DNA of 64,000 bases, taken from contig NZ_QQOA01000012.1 of the NCBI RefSeq assembly GCF_003443895.1, forward strand, positions 63,294 through 127,293, read 5' to 3'. Of the stretch, positions 15,700-24,004 are shown piece by piece (the stretch's first letter is position 1; the number at the start of each line of letters is the position of its first letter). A program made the position numbers and the translations under genes. Source of the DNA: Paraburkholderia phosphatilytica (GTDB lineage Bacteria; Pseudomonadota; Gammaproteobacteria; Burkholderiales; Burkholderiaceae). Below the pieces are notes generated by a model that worked only from the letters and a program-made list of their open reading frames with translations, searched no databases and was not told the DNA's origin.

Positions 15700-17253
15700 A
15701 TGCCGATTTATCAAGTGGGCCAGCTCAACACGACGGCCCTCAGTGCTCCCGGCGTTTACCTGCAAATTCAGCCGCCGCCGATGATTATCAACGGCGTGCC
15801 TTCGAATGTGCTCGGCGCCGTTGGCGTCGGCTCGTGGGGTCCGGTGAATGCGCCGACCCTGTGCGGCGGCCCGTCCGATGTGACGCGCTACCTTGGCGCG
15901 GCGCAGGTACGAAAGTACGACCTTGCAACGGCGTTCGGTATCTGGTGGCTGCTCGGCGCAACGGCAGTCCAGTACGTGCGCGTGACAGACGGCACGGATA
16001 CCGCAGCAGCGGGAACGCTGATGGACACGGCAGGCACGCCCGCGATCGGCGCGCACCTGACCGGCTTCTATACCGGCTCGCTGGGTAACAACATCGGCGC
16101 GGCGATCACGACGGGTACGAAGCAAAGCACGTACAAGCTGACCATCACCATGCCGAACCTTCAGCCTGAAGTGTTCGACAACATCCCCGGCACGGGCGCG
16201 ACGTTCTGGACGAATCTCGTCAACGCTGTGAACAACGGCATTGGCACGCGCGGCCCCTCGCAACTCGTCATCGCAACGATTGGTGTGTCGACGGCAACGC
16301 CGAACACGTCGACCACGTACGCGCTCACGGGCGGCGCGGACGGCACGACCGGCGTTGTGGATTCGACGCTCGTCGGCGTCGACGGCATCGCGGGCGTGCG
16401 CAAAGGCATGTATTGCTTGCGCGGTACGGGCTCGCAAGTCGGTTGCCTGGTCGACCACTCTGACATTACCGCCGCCTCGACCGTGCTCGCGCTTGGCCTG
16501 TCCGAAGGCATCTATTTCGGCGCGCAGGGTCAACCGGGCCAGAACTACGCGACCGTCGCAACCGCACTCAACACGGCGGGCGCGGACGGCTACGGCCTGA
16601 AAGTGTTCGTCGGCGACTGGATCACGTACCAAGACAACACGAACAACCAGCAGCGTTTGCTTGGCCCGACGACGTTTTGGGCTGGCCTGCAAGCGTCGCT
16701 GTCGCCGGAAAAGTCGTCGCTGAACAAGCCGATTGCCGGAATCGTCACCACGCAACGCGTCGCACAGAACCAGCCGTACACGAGCGGCGAAATCGGTTTC
16801 GTGAAGACCTCGCGCCTCGACTGCATTTCGAATCCGTGTCCGGGCGGTGCGTACTACGGTTGCGAAACCGGCGTGAACGCATCGAGCAATGCGGCGACGC
16901 TCGGCGACAACTACACGCGCATGACGAATTACATTGCGCTCACGCTCGCCAATGCGTTCGGATCGGTCATCGGTGAAAACCAGACAACCGACCTTCGCAC
17001 GGACGCGCAGACCGCAATGCAAGCTTTCCTAATGAATTTGTGGAAAGCCAAGATGATCGGCGACGTGAACAACCCGACAAAGGTTCCGTTCACGGTCGAC
17101 ATTTCGTCCGATGACAACACGGATTCGCAGGTTGCAGCCGGGTACATGACGGCAAACGTCGCCGTGAAATACCTATCGGTGGTGTTCTATTTCGTCATCA
17201 ACCTGCAAGGCGGTCAGACCGTCGTCATCCAGTCCAGCGTCCAACAGTCGTAA
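15700..17253 (+). CDS. Tail sheath protein
   Basis: 517 residues; contractile tail sheath that drives injection. It starts MPIYQVGQLNTTALSAPGVY, a typical N-terminal sheath segment, and ends with a C-terminal beta part (VAVKYLSVVFYFVINLQGG) that interlocks sheath subunits. The ATG at 15700 has GGAGTCTCA upstream; the longer frame from 15673 would begin inside the terminator. It is flanked on both sides by hairpins, which fits a separately controlled and abundant mRNA. Confidence 0.9.
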   Translation: MPIYQVGQLNTTALSAPGVYLQIQPPPMIINGVPSNVLGAVGVGSWGPVNAPTLCGGPSDVTRYLGAAQVRKYDLATAFGIWWLLGATAVQYVRVTDGTDTAAAGTLMDTAGTPAIGAHLTGFYTGSLGNNIGAAITTGTKQSTYKLTITMPNLQPEVFDNIPGTGATFWTNLVNAVNNGIGTRGPSQLVIATIGVSTATPNTSTTYALTGGADGTTGVVDSTLVGVDGIAGVRKGMYCLRGTGSQVGCLVDHSDITAASTVLALGLSEGIYFGAQGQPGQNYATVATALNTAGADGYGLKVFVGDWITYQDNTNNQQRLLGPTTFWAGLQASLSPEKSSLNKPIAGIVTTQRVAQNQPYTSGEIGFVKTSRLDCISNPCPGGAYYGCETGVNASSNAATLGDNYTRMTNYIALTLANAFGSVIGENQTTDLRTDAQTAMQAFLMNLWKAKMIGDVNNPTKVPFTVDISSDDNTDSQVAAGYMTANVAVKYLSVVFYFVINLQGGQTVVIQSSVQQS

Positions 17254-17258
17254 TCGAC

Positions 17259-17283
17259 AAGCCCGCCTAGCGCGGGCTTTTTT
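17259..17283 (+). terminator. Terminator-like hairpin between sheath and tube
   Basis: AAGCCCGC (17259-17266), loop CTAGC, GCGGGCTT (17272-17279), T-run to 17283. Followed by ATTGGAGTCTAG and the tube ATG. Confidence 0.75.
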
Positions 17284-17296
17284 CATTGGAGTCTAG

Positions 17297-17728
17297 ATGC
17301 CGCTCAACGGCTTTACCGTTGGCCGCGACCTCGCGGTCAACATTCAGACCTCGACCGGTCCCATGTCGCTGTCGCTCATCACCAAATTTACCGCTCGGCC
17401 GGAAACGACCGACGTAAAGGTGAAGGGGCTCGACGGCCGCACCCGGCACCTGATCTTTCCGGATGGCTGGGCAGGCTCGTTCGAAGTGGAGCGCCAGGAC
17501 GCGACGATTGACACGTTCATCGCGCTCCAGGAAGCGAACTACTACGCGGGCATGAACCTGGAAGCCTCGACCATCACGGAGACGATCACCGAAGTCGACG
17601 GCAGCGTGTCCCAATTCATCTATACCGGCGTGATTTTCAAGCTCGATGACGCTGGCGATTGGGCAGGCGACGCAACAGTCAAACAGAAGCTTGCCTTCGT
17701 CGCGGAAACGCGCGTTCAACTCTCGTAA
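17297..17728 (+). CDS. Tail tube protein
   Basis: 143 residues beginning MPLNGFTVGRDLAVNIQTS, of the length and place (after sheath) of contractile tail tubes. The centre has LIFPDGWAGSFEVERQDATI, a pattern of long beta strands. Ribosome binding site TTGGAG is 8 bases before ATG 17297. The inner tube conveys DNA when the sheath contracts. Confidence 0.85.
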   Translation: MPLNGFTVGRDLAVNIQTSTGPMSLSLITKFTARPETTDVKVKGLDGRTRHLIFPDGWAGSFEVERQDATIDTFIALQEANYYAGMNLEASTITETITEVDGSVSQFIYTGVIFKLDDAGDWAGDATVKQKLAFVAETRVQLS

Positions 17729-17740
17729 TCCTAACTATCC

Positions 17741-18133
17741 ATGACCAGCCTTAGCGTTCGCAAGAAAACCACGCCACAAGCCGAAACCAAGCCGTCCGCC
17801 GCGCTCGTCGCCGAAGCCGCGAAGGAAGTCACCGTCAAGGCCGCCAACGGCCTGACGATCACCCTGAAAAAGCCGGGGATTCTGTCGCAATTCCGGCTCG
17901 TGAAAATCCTCGGCGATGCTGCGAAAAACAATGTGTACGTGAGCATGGTTATTCCGATCACGTTCGTTACGTCGATCGACGGCCAGGCGGTGCGTTATCC
18001 GAATACGGAACGCGAAATCGAAGCGACGATTCAACGCCTCGATGAGGAAGGCGTTACGGCGGTCATGGAAGCGGTCGGCGAACACTTCGGCAGCGCGACC
18101 GAAGACGAGCAAGCGGAAGGCGTAAAAAACTAG
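17741..18133 (+). CDS. Tail assembly chaperone, zero-frame product (gpG/E-like)
   Basis: 130 residues, charged and helical, with AAEAAKEVTVKAANGLTITL, then ITLKKPGILSQFRLVKIL and a conserved-looking acid end. It lies between tube and tape measure as do lambda G, P2 E and HK97 gp13. The zero-frame stops with TAG at 18131-18133 directly after the slippery heptamer A AAA AAC (18124-18130). Most ribosomes should give this short form; a minority yield the long one (17741-18303). Confidence 0.9.
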   Translation: MTSLSVRKKTTPQAETKPSAALVAEAAKEVTVKAANGLTITLKKPGILSQFRLVKILGDAAKNNVYVSMVIPITFVTSIDGQAVRYPNTEREIEATIQRLDEEGVTAVMEAVGEHFGSATEDEQAEGVKN

Positions 18134-18303
18134 CGCGCTCTGCTCCGGTTCGCGAGGCGCTTTGGTTGGTTCGGAATGGTGTGCCGTTCGATGTTGCGTT
18201 TTCTATTGACGACGTGACACGAACGGCATTTTCGATCGTTTTCAGCGAGTTTGAAGGAAACGAATTCGATTACAACCGCATGGAGTTCAAAGAGCGGAAA
18301 TGA
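17741..18303 (+). CDS. Tail assembly chaperone, -1 frameshift product
   Basis: If the ribosome slips back one base on A AAA AAC at 18124-18130, translation continues into the -1 frame from C18130 and adds 57 residues (LARSAPVREALWLVRNGVPF and so on, ending YNRMEFKERK), giving 187 residues and stopping at 18301-18303. The added part has no ATG of its own before it and is open to just the start of the next gene, as expected for gpGT-type extensions that bind the tape measure. A possible stem (18135-18140 with 18154-18160) lies 4 bases downstream of the heptamer. Confidence 0.85.
18124..18130 (+). promoter_or_regulatory. Programmed -1 frameshift slip site
   Basis: Heptamer A AAA AAC in the zero frame (GTA AAA AAC TAG), directly before the stop. 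This is one of the strongest known -1 slippery sequences in bacteria. Confidence 0.85.
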
Positions 18304-18815
18304 TGAACTTTACCAGCCTCGCGTCATTTGCTGCGCACCTGGAAAGCGCGGCTATTGCGCAGGCAATGCAAGTGCAATCCGGGCTTGATCGTGTAGCAGA
18401 GCACATAAAGAAGACGGCGAAAGGAAAGCTTGGCGAGTACCAGGACGCCGTAGAACACTTTGACGAATGGGCGCCGCTCGCTGATGCGACCGTTCAACAT
18501 CACGTACAGGTGATCGTAGACGGCGAGGCCGCGAGCGATGCAGGGCCGAATACCCCGCTGCTGCTGACTGGCGAAATGCGCGACTCGATCGGGAAGGAGG
18601 TTCACCCCGGCGAGGCCATTATCGGATCGACGGCCGATGAGGCGGTGTATCAGGAGCTTGGGACGGACAAGATACCGCCCCGCCCCTTCCTGGGTCCGGC
18701 CGCCGTCGAAAGTGAAGACGTGATTCGCGAAGAGATAGGCGCCGCGTGTGTTGGCGGCCTGCTCGGGCGCGGCATGTCGCCCGGTACGCAACTCACCCGG
18801 CGAATAGTCCAGTAA
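18300..18815 (+). CDS. HK97 gp10-like morphogenesis protein
   Basis: 171 residues. The segment VYQELGTDKIPPRPFLGPA is the conserved C-terminal motif of HK97 gp10-like minor tail or head-tail proteins. Start ATGATG at 18300/18303 overlaps the stop of the frameshifted chaperone. In other phages this gene usually sits with neck genes before the tube; here it lies between chaperone and tape measure, so the order is unusual. Its 3' end overlaps the 3' end of a minus-strand gene by 23 bases. Confidence 0.75.
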   Translation: MMNFTSLASFAAHLESAAIAQAMQVQSGLDRVAEHIKKTAKGKLGEYQDAVEHFDEWAPLADATVQHHVQVIVDGEAASDAGPNTPLLLTGEMRDSIGKEVHPGEAIIGSTADEAVYQELGTDKIPPRPFLGPAAVESEDVIREEIGAACVGGLLGRGMSPGTQLTRRIVQ

Positions 18816-19032
18816 TCATGCCGAAAGCAAATACCAGCGCGGCGAGTGCGAGCGCGACGATAGCGAAGCCTATCGCGGCTTTCACAATGCTCCATGCGGC
18901 GCGGATTTCCCATATCGCGACGCGCTGGAGCAGCGGCGCACGCTTCGGGAGAACCCGGCGAATGCGAGGGTACTGGACGAACGGGAAGTGATCGGCGGCC
19001 CACTCGTGCAGCAGATACAACGGCCTTCTCAT
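18793..19032 (-). CDS. Opposite-strand membrane protein, 79 aa (moron-like)
   Basis: Antisense to the tail operon. Starts MRRPLYLLHEWAADHF, has a basic middle (RIRRVLPKRAPLLQRV) and a hydrophobic C-terminal half (SIVKAAIGFAIVALALAALV, then FAFGMITGLFAG), so one or two membrane helices. No plus-strand gene covers this 240-base stretch, which would otherwise be a gap in a tightly packed operon. Genes of this sort placed backwards in morphogenesis operons are often expressed in the lysogen, for exclusion of other phages for example, but I cannot prove that here. The start region has only a weak site (TGGGGTTG). Confidence 0.5.
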   Translation of the reverse strand: MRRPLYLLHEWAADHFPFVQYPRIRRVLPKRAPLLQRVAIWEIRAAWSIVKAAIGFAIVALALAALVFAFGMITGLFAG

Positions 19033-19042
19033 ATTCAACCCC

Positions 19043-19057
19043 AGGGAGGCGGAAATT
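19043..19057 (+). promoter_or_regulatory. Strong RBS and AUU start of tape measure
   Basis: AGGGAGG (19043-19049), five bases, then ATT TAC GAT GCT TTC AAG. No ATG, GTG or TTG lies in frame between the upstream stop (18989-18991) and a TTG at 19118, which would delete the conserved N-terminus. The position of the site fixes ATT 19055 as the likely start. Confidence 0.65.
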
Positions 19058-20839
19058 TACGATGCTTTCAAGATTGGCGTAACCCTCTCACTCAAAAACG
19101 AGGTTACGAAGGGGCTCTTGCTCCTACAACGCGATTTCTCCAAGACGCAGAAGGAAGCGGACGGCCTCATCGCGAAGTTTAAAGCACTTTCGACGTCAAG
19201 CAAACTAATTGTTGGCGGGATGGTAGCGGGCGGCGTCGGGTTCGCTATCGCGCTGGGATTCGAGCGCGCCAACAAGGAAGCCGACAAGTACTATCGTATC
19301 CAGAAGGATATTCAGAACCACGGCGCGAAGGCGGCGCAGCTTTCGCAGGTCAGCGCGTGGGCAAACAAGTACGACCCGCGCACCGCGACGCTGTCGATTA
19401 ACGACAAGATGGCCGTAGGCCAAGAAGCATTCGCGCTCACCCGTGACGCGGGCCGGGATAACGCCGACGAAACGGTCAAGCTCGCGCCGATCCTCGCAAT
19501 GATGGAAGCGGCAGACAAGGCGCGCGGCACGCATACCAGCGTCGCCCAGCAACAAGCATTCGTGAAGGCGCTCGAAATGTCGGGCGGCTTCAATAACGGC
19601 GTCAACACCGAAGCACGCGCCGACCTGCTCTATCGCATCATGCAGTCGGGCGGCGGCACGCTCAAGGCGAACGTGCTGGCGTCGATCATGAAAAACGACC
19701 CCGCCGACATGCAAAAGGTTTCGGACGGGTTCATGATGCGTTCCGAGCCGCTTATGCAGCAGATGGGCGGCACGTTCGCGGTCAGTCTGCGTACCCTTGA
19801 AAACCGGCTTCTCGCGCACGTCGGGCTTGGAGAGAAGCCGCAGCTTGGCAAATACCGAAAACTCATCGACCTGGGAGTGCTCGACAAGCAAGGCAAGGTG
19901 ATCGATTCGGGCACGCTCGTAACGGACCCCGATCGATGGGCGCAGAAGCACATGCCGGAGTTCTACAAGCGGTATGGCGCAAAGACCGACGCCGATCGGC
20001 GACAGGTTGACCAACTGGTCGGCAACACGGGCGGCTCTAAGTTCCTTACTGGCGCACTCCGCGAGCAAAAGCTCATGGACGCGTCAGAAATAGCGATTCG
20101 ACGCCAGCACGGCATTTCTGCCAGCGCTACCGAAGTGGGCGGCCTGCAAGCGCGCCAGGTTGCGGAGCTTCGCGCGCGCGAGTCGGACTTGCTGTTGATG
20201 ATCGGCGAAACCTCGCTCCCGATCATCGTTAAGGGGCTCACGTTCCTGAATGCGGCATTCATCAAGCTAAACGGATGGTTGCAGGCGAACCCTGGAAAGC
20301 TTGCTGGGCTCGTCAAGGCGATTCTAGGGCTCTCAGCGGCTCTGATGGCGGCCGGGGCTATCTCGGTACTCATCGGCGCCGTTATGCGCGTCACGGGCCT
20401 GATTAAAGGTTTGTGGTCGGTTCTGACGAAGCTATGGACGGTCGGAAGGATCGCATTCACGGTTCTGCGGTTCGTCGCGCTGGCATTTGTCGACCTCGTT
20501 GGCTGGCCGGTTGCGCTCGGCGTCGCGCTCGTTGCGGCGGGCGTGGCTATTTACGTTTTCCGCGACAAGATCGTGTCCGTGTTCGCTGGCCTTTGGCATT
20601 GGGTAAGCGAAAAGCTCGGCAAGCTGGGCAAATTCCTGGGTATCACTGACGATTCGCCGTCCGACAACGTTCGCACGGCGGCGCAGGCTAACGCGGGCCG
20701 CAATGGTGACGTCTACATGGATGGCTCCAAGGTAGGAAAGGTGCTCGATAAGCATCTAGGCAACGCGGCGGCATCGGCGAGCCAGTCGAACACGTTTGAT
20801 TCGACGTTCGGGCAGGCAACGGCGGGGATGTCTTACTAA
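19055..20839 (+). CDS. Tail tape measure protein
   Basis: 594 residues from ATT 19055. N-terminus YDAFKIGVTLSLKNEVTKG is the usual N-terminal segment of Burkholderia-type tape measures. Long helical parts follow, then hydrophobic helices at about residues 410-460 (GLSAALMAAGAISVLIGAV) and 470-510 (ALAFVDLVGWPVALGVALVA), thought to enter the host membrane. The short length, compared with P2-type tape measures of about 800, predicts a short tail. Starting at the TTG (19118) would lose 21 residues. Confidence 0.85.
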   Translation: MYDAFKIGVTLSLKNEVTKGLLLLQRDFSKTQKEADGLIAKFKALSTSSKLIVGGMVAGGVGFAIALGFERANKEADKYYRIQKDIQNHGAKAAQLSQVSAWANKYDPRTATLSINDKMAVGQEAFALTRDAGRDNADETVKLAPILAMMEAADKARGTHTSVAQQQAFVKALEMSGGFNNGVNTEARADLLYRIMQSGGGTLKANVLASIMKNDPADMQKVSDGFMMRSEPLMQQMGGTFAVSLRTLENRLLAHVGLGEKPQLGKYRKLIDLGVLDKQGKVIDSGTLVTDPDRWAQKHMPEFYKRYGAKTDADRRQVDQLVGNTGGSKFLTGALREQKLMDASEIAIRRQHGISASATEVGGLQARQVAELRARESDLLLMIGETSLPIIVKGLTFLNAAFIKLNGWLQANPGKLAGLVKAILGLSAALMAAGAISVLIGAVMRVTGLIKGLWSVLTKLWTVGRIAFTVLRFVALAFVDLVGWPVALGVALVAAGVAIYVFRDKIVSVFAGLWHWVSEKLGKLGKFLGITDDSPSDNVRTAAQANAGRNGDVYMDGSKVGKVLDKHLGNAAASASQSNTFDSTFGQATAGMSY

Positions 20840-21792
20840 TGGCGATCACACTAGCTCTAGGCAGTTTCGTTTTTCAAGACGCGGAGATTCCCGAACACAT
20901 CAAGATTCGAACGCAACAACGGCTTGCCGTTCACCGCTTCATCGGCGGCGCTCGGCAAATCGACGTGCTCGGTACGGATCACGACCCGATCGCGTTTTCT
21001 GGCTGGCTGACCGGCTCGAATGCGATGCAGCGCGCGCTAACGCTCAAGGCGATGAAAGACAGCGGCCAGGAGGTAACGCTCTCCTGGTCGCAATGGCTGT
21101 ACAACGTCGTGATAGGCGACTTTGCCGCCGAGTATCAACGGGACTACCAGATTCCGTATTCGATAACGATCATTGTGAGTGATGACCTCACGAACAACAC
21201 GAGCGACGGCGGAACGGATTCGATTGATGACCTGATTAACGGAGACATGACGACGGCCAGTAGCCTTGCGTCGCCCTTCTCTGCGCTGTCGTCGCCCATG
21301 TCGTCGCTGCAATCGGCAATAAGCGCTGTGTCGACGTTCGCGAATGCGGCGAAAAGCACTGTCGCGAGCGTTCTGCAACCGCTACAGGCTGTGCAATCTC
21401 AGGTTTCAACGCTCATTGCGTCGACGGATAACACGCTGCTGAGCGTGTCGACTGTCGGCGGCATCTTGCCCGGCAACCCGCTTTCGCAGCAGGTAACCGC
21501 GCTTACGTCGCAAGTCACGGCAATGGCGAATCAAGGCAGTCTGATTCAGCTATCCGGCGTGCTCGGTCGAATCGGCCTGAACCTCGGTCAGATCAACACC
21601 GGAATTCGAACGGTGAACGTCGGAAGCGGGAACGCCTATGACCTCGCCTCGAAGTACTACGGCGACACGTCCGGATGGACGGCGATCATGCAGGCGAACC
21701 CGCAACTTGGGTCCGATCCGAATATCTCTGGTTTCCAAACCATCACCATCCCGCCGTACAGCGGCGGTTCTGGAGGCATCCTTAGTGCCTAG
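20839..21792 (+). CDS. Baseplate gpU/LysM protein
   Basis: 317 residues. The N-terminal 110 residues (ITLALGSFVFQDAEIPEHI; MKDSGQEVTLSWSQWLYNVV) resemble tail protein gpU-type domains, the middle is a Ser/Ala-rich low-complexity helical linker (about 130-245), and the end (NAYDLASKYYGDTSGWTAIM) is a LysM module that binds peptidoglycan or the hub. It joins tube to baseplate and overlaps the tape-measure stop by one base. Confidence 0.8.
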   Translation: MAITLALGSFVFQDAEIPEHIKIRTQQRLAVHRFIGGARQIDVLGTDHDPIAFSGWLTGSNAMQRALTLKAMKDSGQEVTLSWSQWLYNVVIGDFAAEYQRDYQIPYSITIIVSDDLTNNTSDGGTDSIDDLINGDMTTASSLASPFSALSSPMSSLQSAISAVSTFANAAKSTVASVLQPLQAVQSQVSTLIASTDNTLLSVSTVGGILPGNPLSQQVTALTSQVTAMANQGSLIQLSGVLGRIGLNLGQINTGIRTVNVGSGNAYDLASKYYGDTSGWTAIMQANPQLGSDPNISGFQTITIPPYSGGSGGILSA

Positions 21793-22927
21793 CTCCACGG
21801 TACGGGGCGCGGTGCAAATCTCAACTGACACGAACGCCGCCCCCGTAACTGTGGGCGGCTGGGTGTCTTGGGAAGTCGATAACAACACGCACCATTCGCC
21901 CGACACATTCGAAGTAGTTTTCGCAGCGAACGCACTGCCCGATGCATACGACGCGGCATGGATGACCAGTCAGAAAGTCATGTACGTGTCGCTTTGGGGC
22001 GGAACGCCAAGTGACCCGACGAATTGGGCGCTCAACGAACTGACTCAATGGATTTACGGTCAGGTCGATACGGTCGAATTCGATCCGGAAGTCGCGACGA
22101 TCACCCTGAAAGGCCGCGACCTGACGCGCGTGTTTCAGGACGCAAAGACAACGGAGAAGTGGCAGAACAAAACATCGTCACAAATCGCAACGCTACTCGC
22201 GAAACGCCACGGCTTGACACCGGTTGTCACGGCGACGTCGACGCAGGTCGGCAAGTTCTATCAGATCGACCACGACAAGATGACGAACGCGCGCACGGAA
22301 TGGGACATTCTCTGCGAACTTGCGCGATTCGAGCGTTACACGGTGTACGTGCAAGGGACGTCGCTGTACTTCCAGCCTATCCCCGATTCGAGCGCTCCAC
22401 CTAGCCAGATTCTTAACTGGTTCCCGCGTAGCCCCGTAAATGGATTCCCAATTGCGGACTACAAATCGATCAAGTTCACGCGAGCGCTGACGGTTTCAAA
22501 AGGAATCGTTGTGGTTGTCCGCTCGCTGCACGACAAGATGAAGCGATCGTTCACGGCGATCTACCCTGGAAACAGCATTCCGAAACAGGGTGTTGGCTCT
22601 CAGGCTGGCTCTGAGCCTCAGGTCTACTACTTCAATGTTCCAAACAAGACGCAGCAACAATGCGTTCAACTCGCGCAAGCGAAGTATCAGGAACTGGTGC
22701 AGCACGAAATGAAGTGCGACATAGCGTTGCCAGCAGCCGGTAACGACGGCATCACGAAAAACAGTTCGATCGGCATACGCGGGACTGGAACCGCGTTCGA
22801 TCAAACGTACTACCCCGACACGCTAAAACGGTCGCTCGACATCGAAGGCGGATATTGCCTGACCATCGGCGCAAAGAACATGTCTCCAGACGCACAGGAC
22901 GCAAGCAATGGGCAAGCATCTAGCTAA
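21785..22927 (+). CDS. Baseplate hub protein gpD-like
   Basis: 380 residues from GTG at 21785 (GGAGG 8 bases upstream, overlapping the previous stop). The long frame upstream to 21638 is a shadow of the LysM gene. The N-terminus VRGAVQISTDTNAAPVTVGG and the middle KTTEKWQNKTSSQIATLLAK are like P2 gpD and late control D hub proteins, which crown the spike. The end overlaps the spike gene by 20 bases. Confidence 0.8.
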   Translation: MPSSTVRGAVQISTDTNAAPVTVGGWVSWEVDNNTHHSPDTFEVVFAANALPDAYDAAWMTSQKVMYVSLWGGTPSDPTNWALNELTQWIYGQVDTVEFDPEVATITLKGRDLTRVFQDAKTTEKWQNKTSSQIATLLAKRHGLTPVVTATSTQVGKFYQIDHDKMTNARTEWDILCELARFERYTVYVQGTSLYFQPIPDSSAPPSQILNWFPRSPVNGFPIADYKSIKFTRALTVSKGIVVVVRSLHDKMKRSFTAIYPGNSIPKQGVGSQAGSEPQVYYFNVPNKTQQQCVQLAQAKYQELVQHEMKCDIALPAAGNDGITKNSSIGIRGTGTAFDQTYYPDTLKRSLDIEGGYCLTIGAKNMSPDAQDASNGQASS

Positions 22928-23600
22928 CGCAATGTCGCAACGCGCCGCGCTGGCAATGCTCGACCTGAGCATGCCGCGCACGGGATTCGTGACGAGTTAC
23001 GACCCGAACGCATACGCAGTAAAGGTTCTGATTCAGCCTGAAAACCTTGAGGTTCCTGGCTGGATTCCGCTTGGCGCGGCAGCGATCGGTAATGGCTTCG
23101 GCATCGTGTCGGGGCCTAACGTCGGAAGCAACGGCGAGCCCGGAGACATGGTGCAAGTCACGTTCGACGGCGGTAGCCCGGACGCCCCGCGCATCACCGG
23201 GCGATTTTTCAATACCGTCGACATGCCTCCTGGTCCGGTCCCTTCTGGCGATACCTGGATCGTTCATCCGTCTACGTCGTGTCTCAAGTTCAACGCGGAC
23301 GGAACCATAACCGTCACGGCGAACGCGCAAATCACGTACACGGCAACGCAACACAATTTCGTCGGCCCTGTGCAGATGCAAAGCACGCTACTAGTTGAGG
23401 AAGAAATCACGGGCCAAGGCGGAATGGCAATCAGCGGCACGAACAGCAACGGCCAGACGTCCACCGTAACCGGAAACATGAACATTAACGGGAACGTCGC
23501 GACGGAAGGCACCCTAACAAACAACGGTACAGACGTTGGATCGGGCCACTATCACGGCAACGGCAACGGCGGCGCCAACACAACTCCCCCTGTTGGTTAA
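22908..23600 (+). CDS. Baseplate spike gpV-like
   Basis: 230 residues. The N-terminal OB-like part (GFVTSYDPNAYAVKVLIQ; VQVTFDGGSPDAPRITGRFF) is typical of gpV/Gp45 spikes, followed by a triple-helix type repeat stretch of Thr/Asn/Gly (NGQTSTVTGNMNINGNVATE) and an end HYHGNGNGGANTTPPVG in which HYH resembles the metal-binding tip of such spikes (HxH around an iron). This would be the membrane-piercing needle. Confidence 0.85.
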   Translation: MGKHLANAMSQRAALAMLDLSMPRTGFVTSYDPNAYAVKVLIQPENLEVPGWIPLGAAAIGNGFGIVSGPNVGSNGEPGDMVQVTFDGGSPDAPRITGRFFNTVDMPPGPVPSGDTWIVHPSTSCLKFNADGTITVTANAQITYTATQHNFVGPVQMQSTLLVEEEITGQGGMAISGTNSNGQTSTVTGNMNINGNVATEGTLTNNGTDVGSGHYHGNGNGGANTTPPVG

Positions 23601-24004
23601 TGAGCGACATTTACCACTATTGGGGTAATGATCTAACCGTAAGTCCTACTGGCGATCTTGAGGTAGCCAGCGCAACAGACAGCACAGAGCAGGAAATCAT
23701 TCGCGCCCTGTTGACTAACCCGCTTCTGAAAGACGTAAGCGGCGATCCGGTCGCACAGGCTGATTACACCGACCATCCGGAATGGGGCGCGGGCCTCCCG
23801 CGTCGCATTGGCTCGTCTATCGATTCGAGCGAGCTTGCTGCGCTCATCACGAGCGTACTTGTCACCTTCCCCGGCGTGGCGCGTGTACCGATTCCCTCTG
23901 TGTCTGTCGTGCAGGACGATCTAGGAACGGCGACGGTTGACATTACCTATTACAACACGATAACCGGCCGCACTGCGGTTATTTCCTTCGACCTGAATAA
24001 ATGA
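23600..24004 (+). CDS. Baseplate wedge protein gp25/gpW-like
   Basis: 134 residues. Segment ATDSTEQEIIRALLTNP matches the EVxQxIxxLLxT pattern of gp25-like wedge proteins, and DHPEWGAGL continues it. Overlaps the spike stop and the J start by a few bases (TAATG and ATGA). It belongs to the baseplate wedge with J and I. Confidence 0.85.
   Translation: MSDIYHYWGNDLTVSPTGDLEVASATDSTEQEIIRALLTNPLLKDVSGDPVAQADYTDHPEWGAGLPRRIGSSIDSSELAALITSVLVTFPGVARVPIPSVSVVQDDLGTATVDITYYNTITGRTAVISFDLNK

Noticed and set aside
19062..19082. ATG after the strong ribosome binding site as tape-measure start
   Set aside because: It is in another frame and stops after six codons (MLSRLA).
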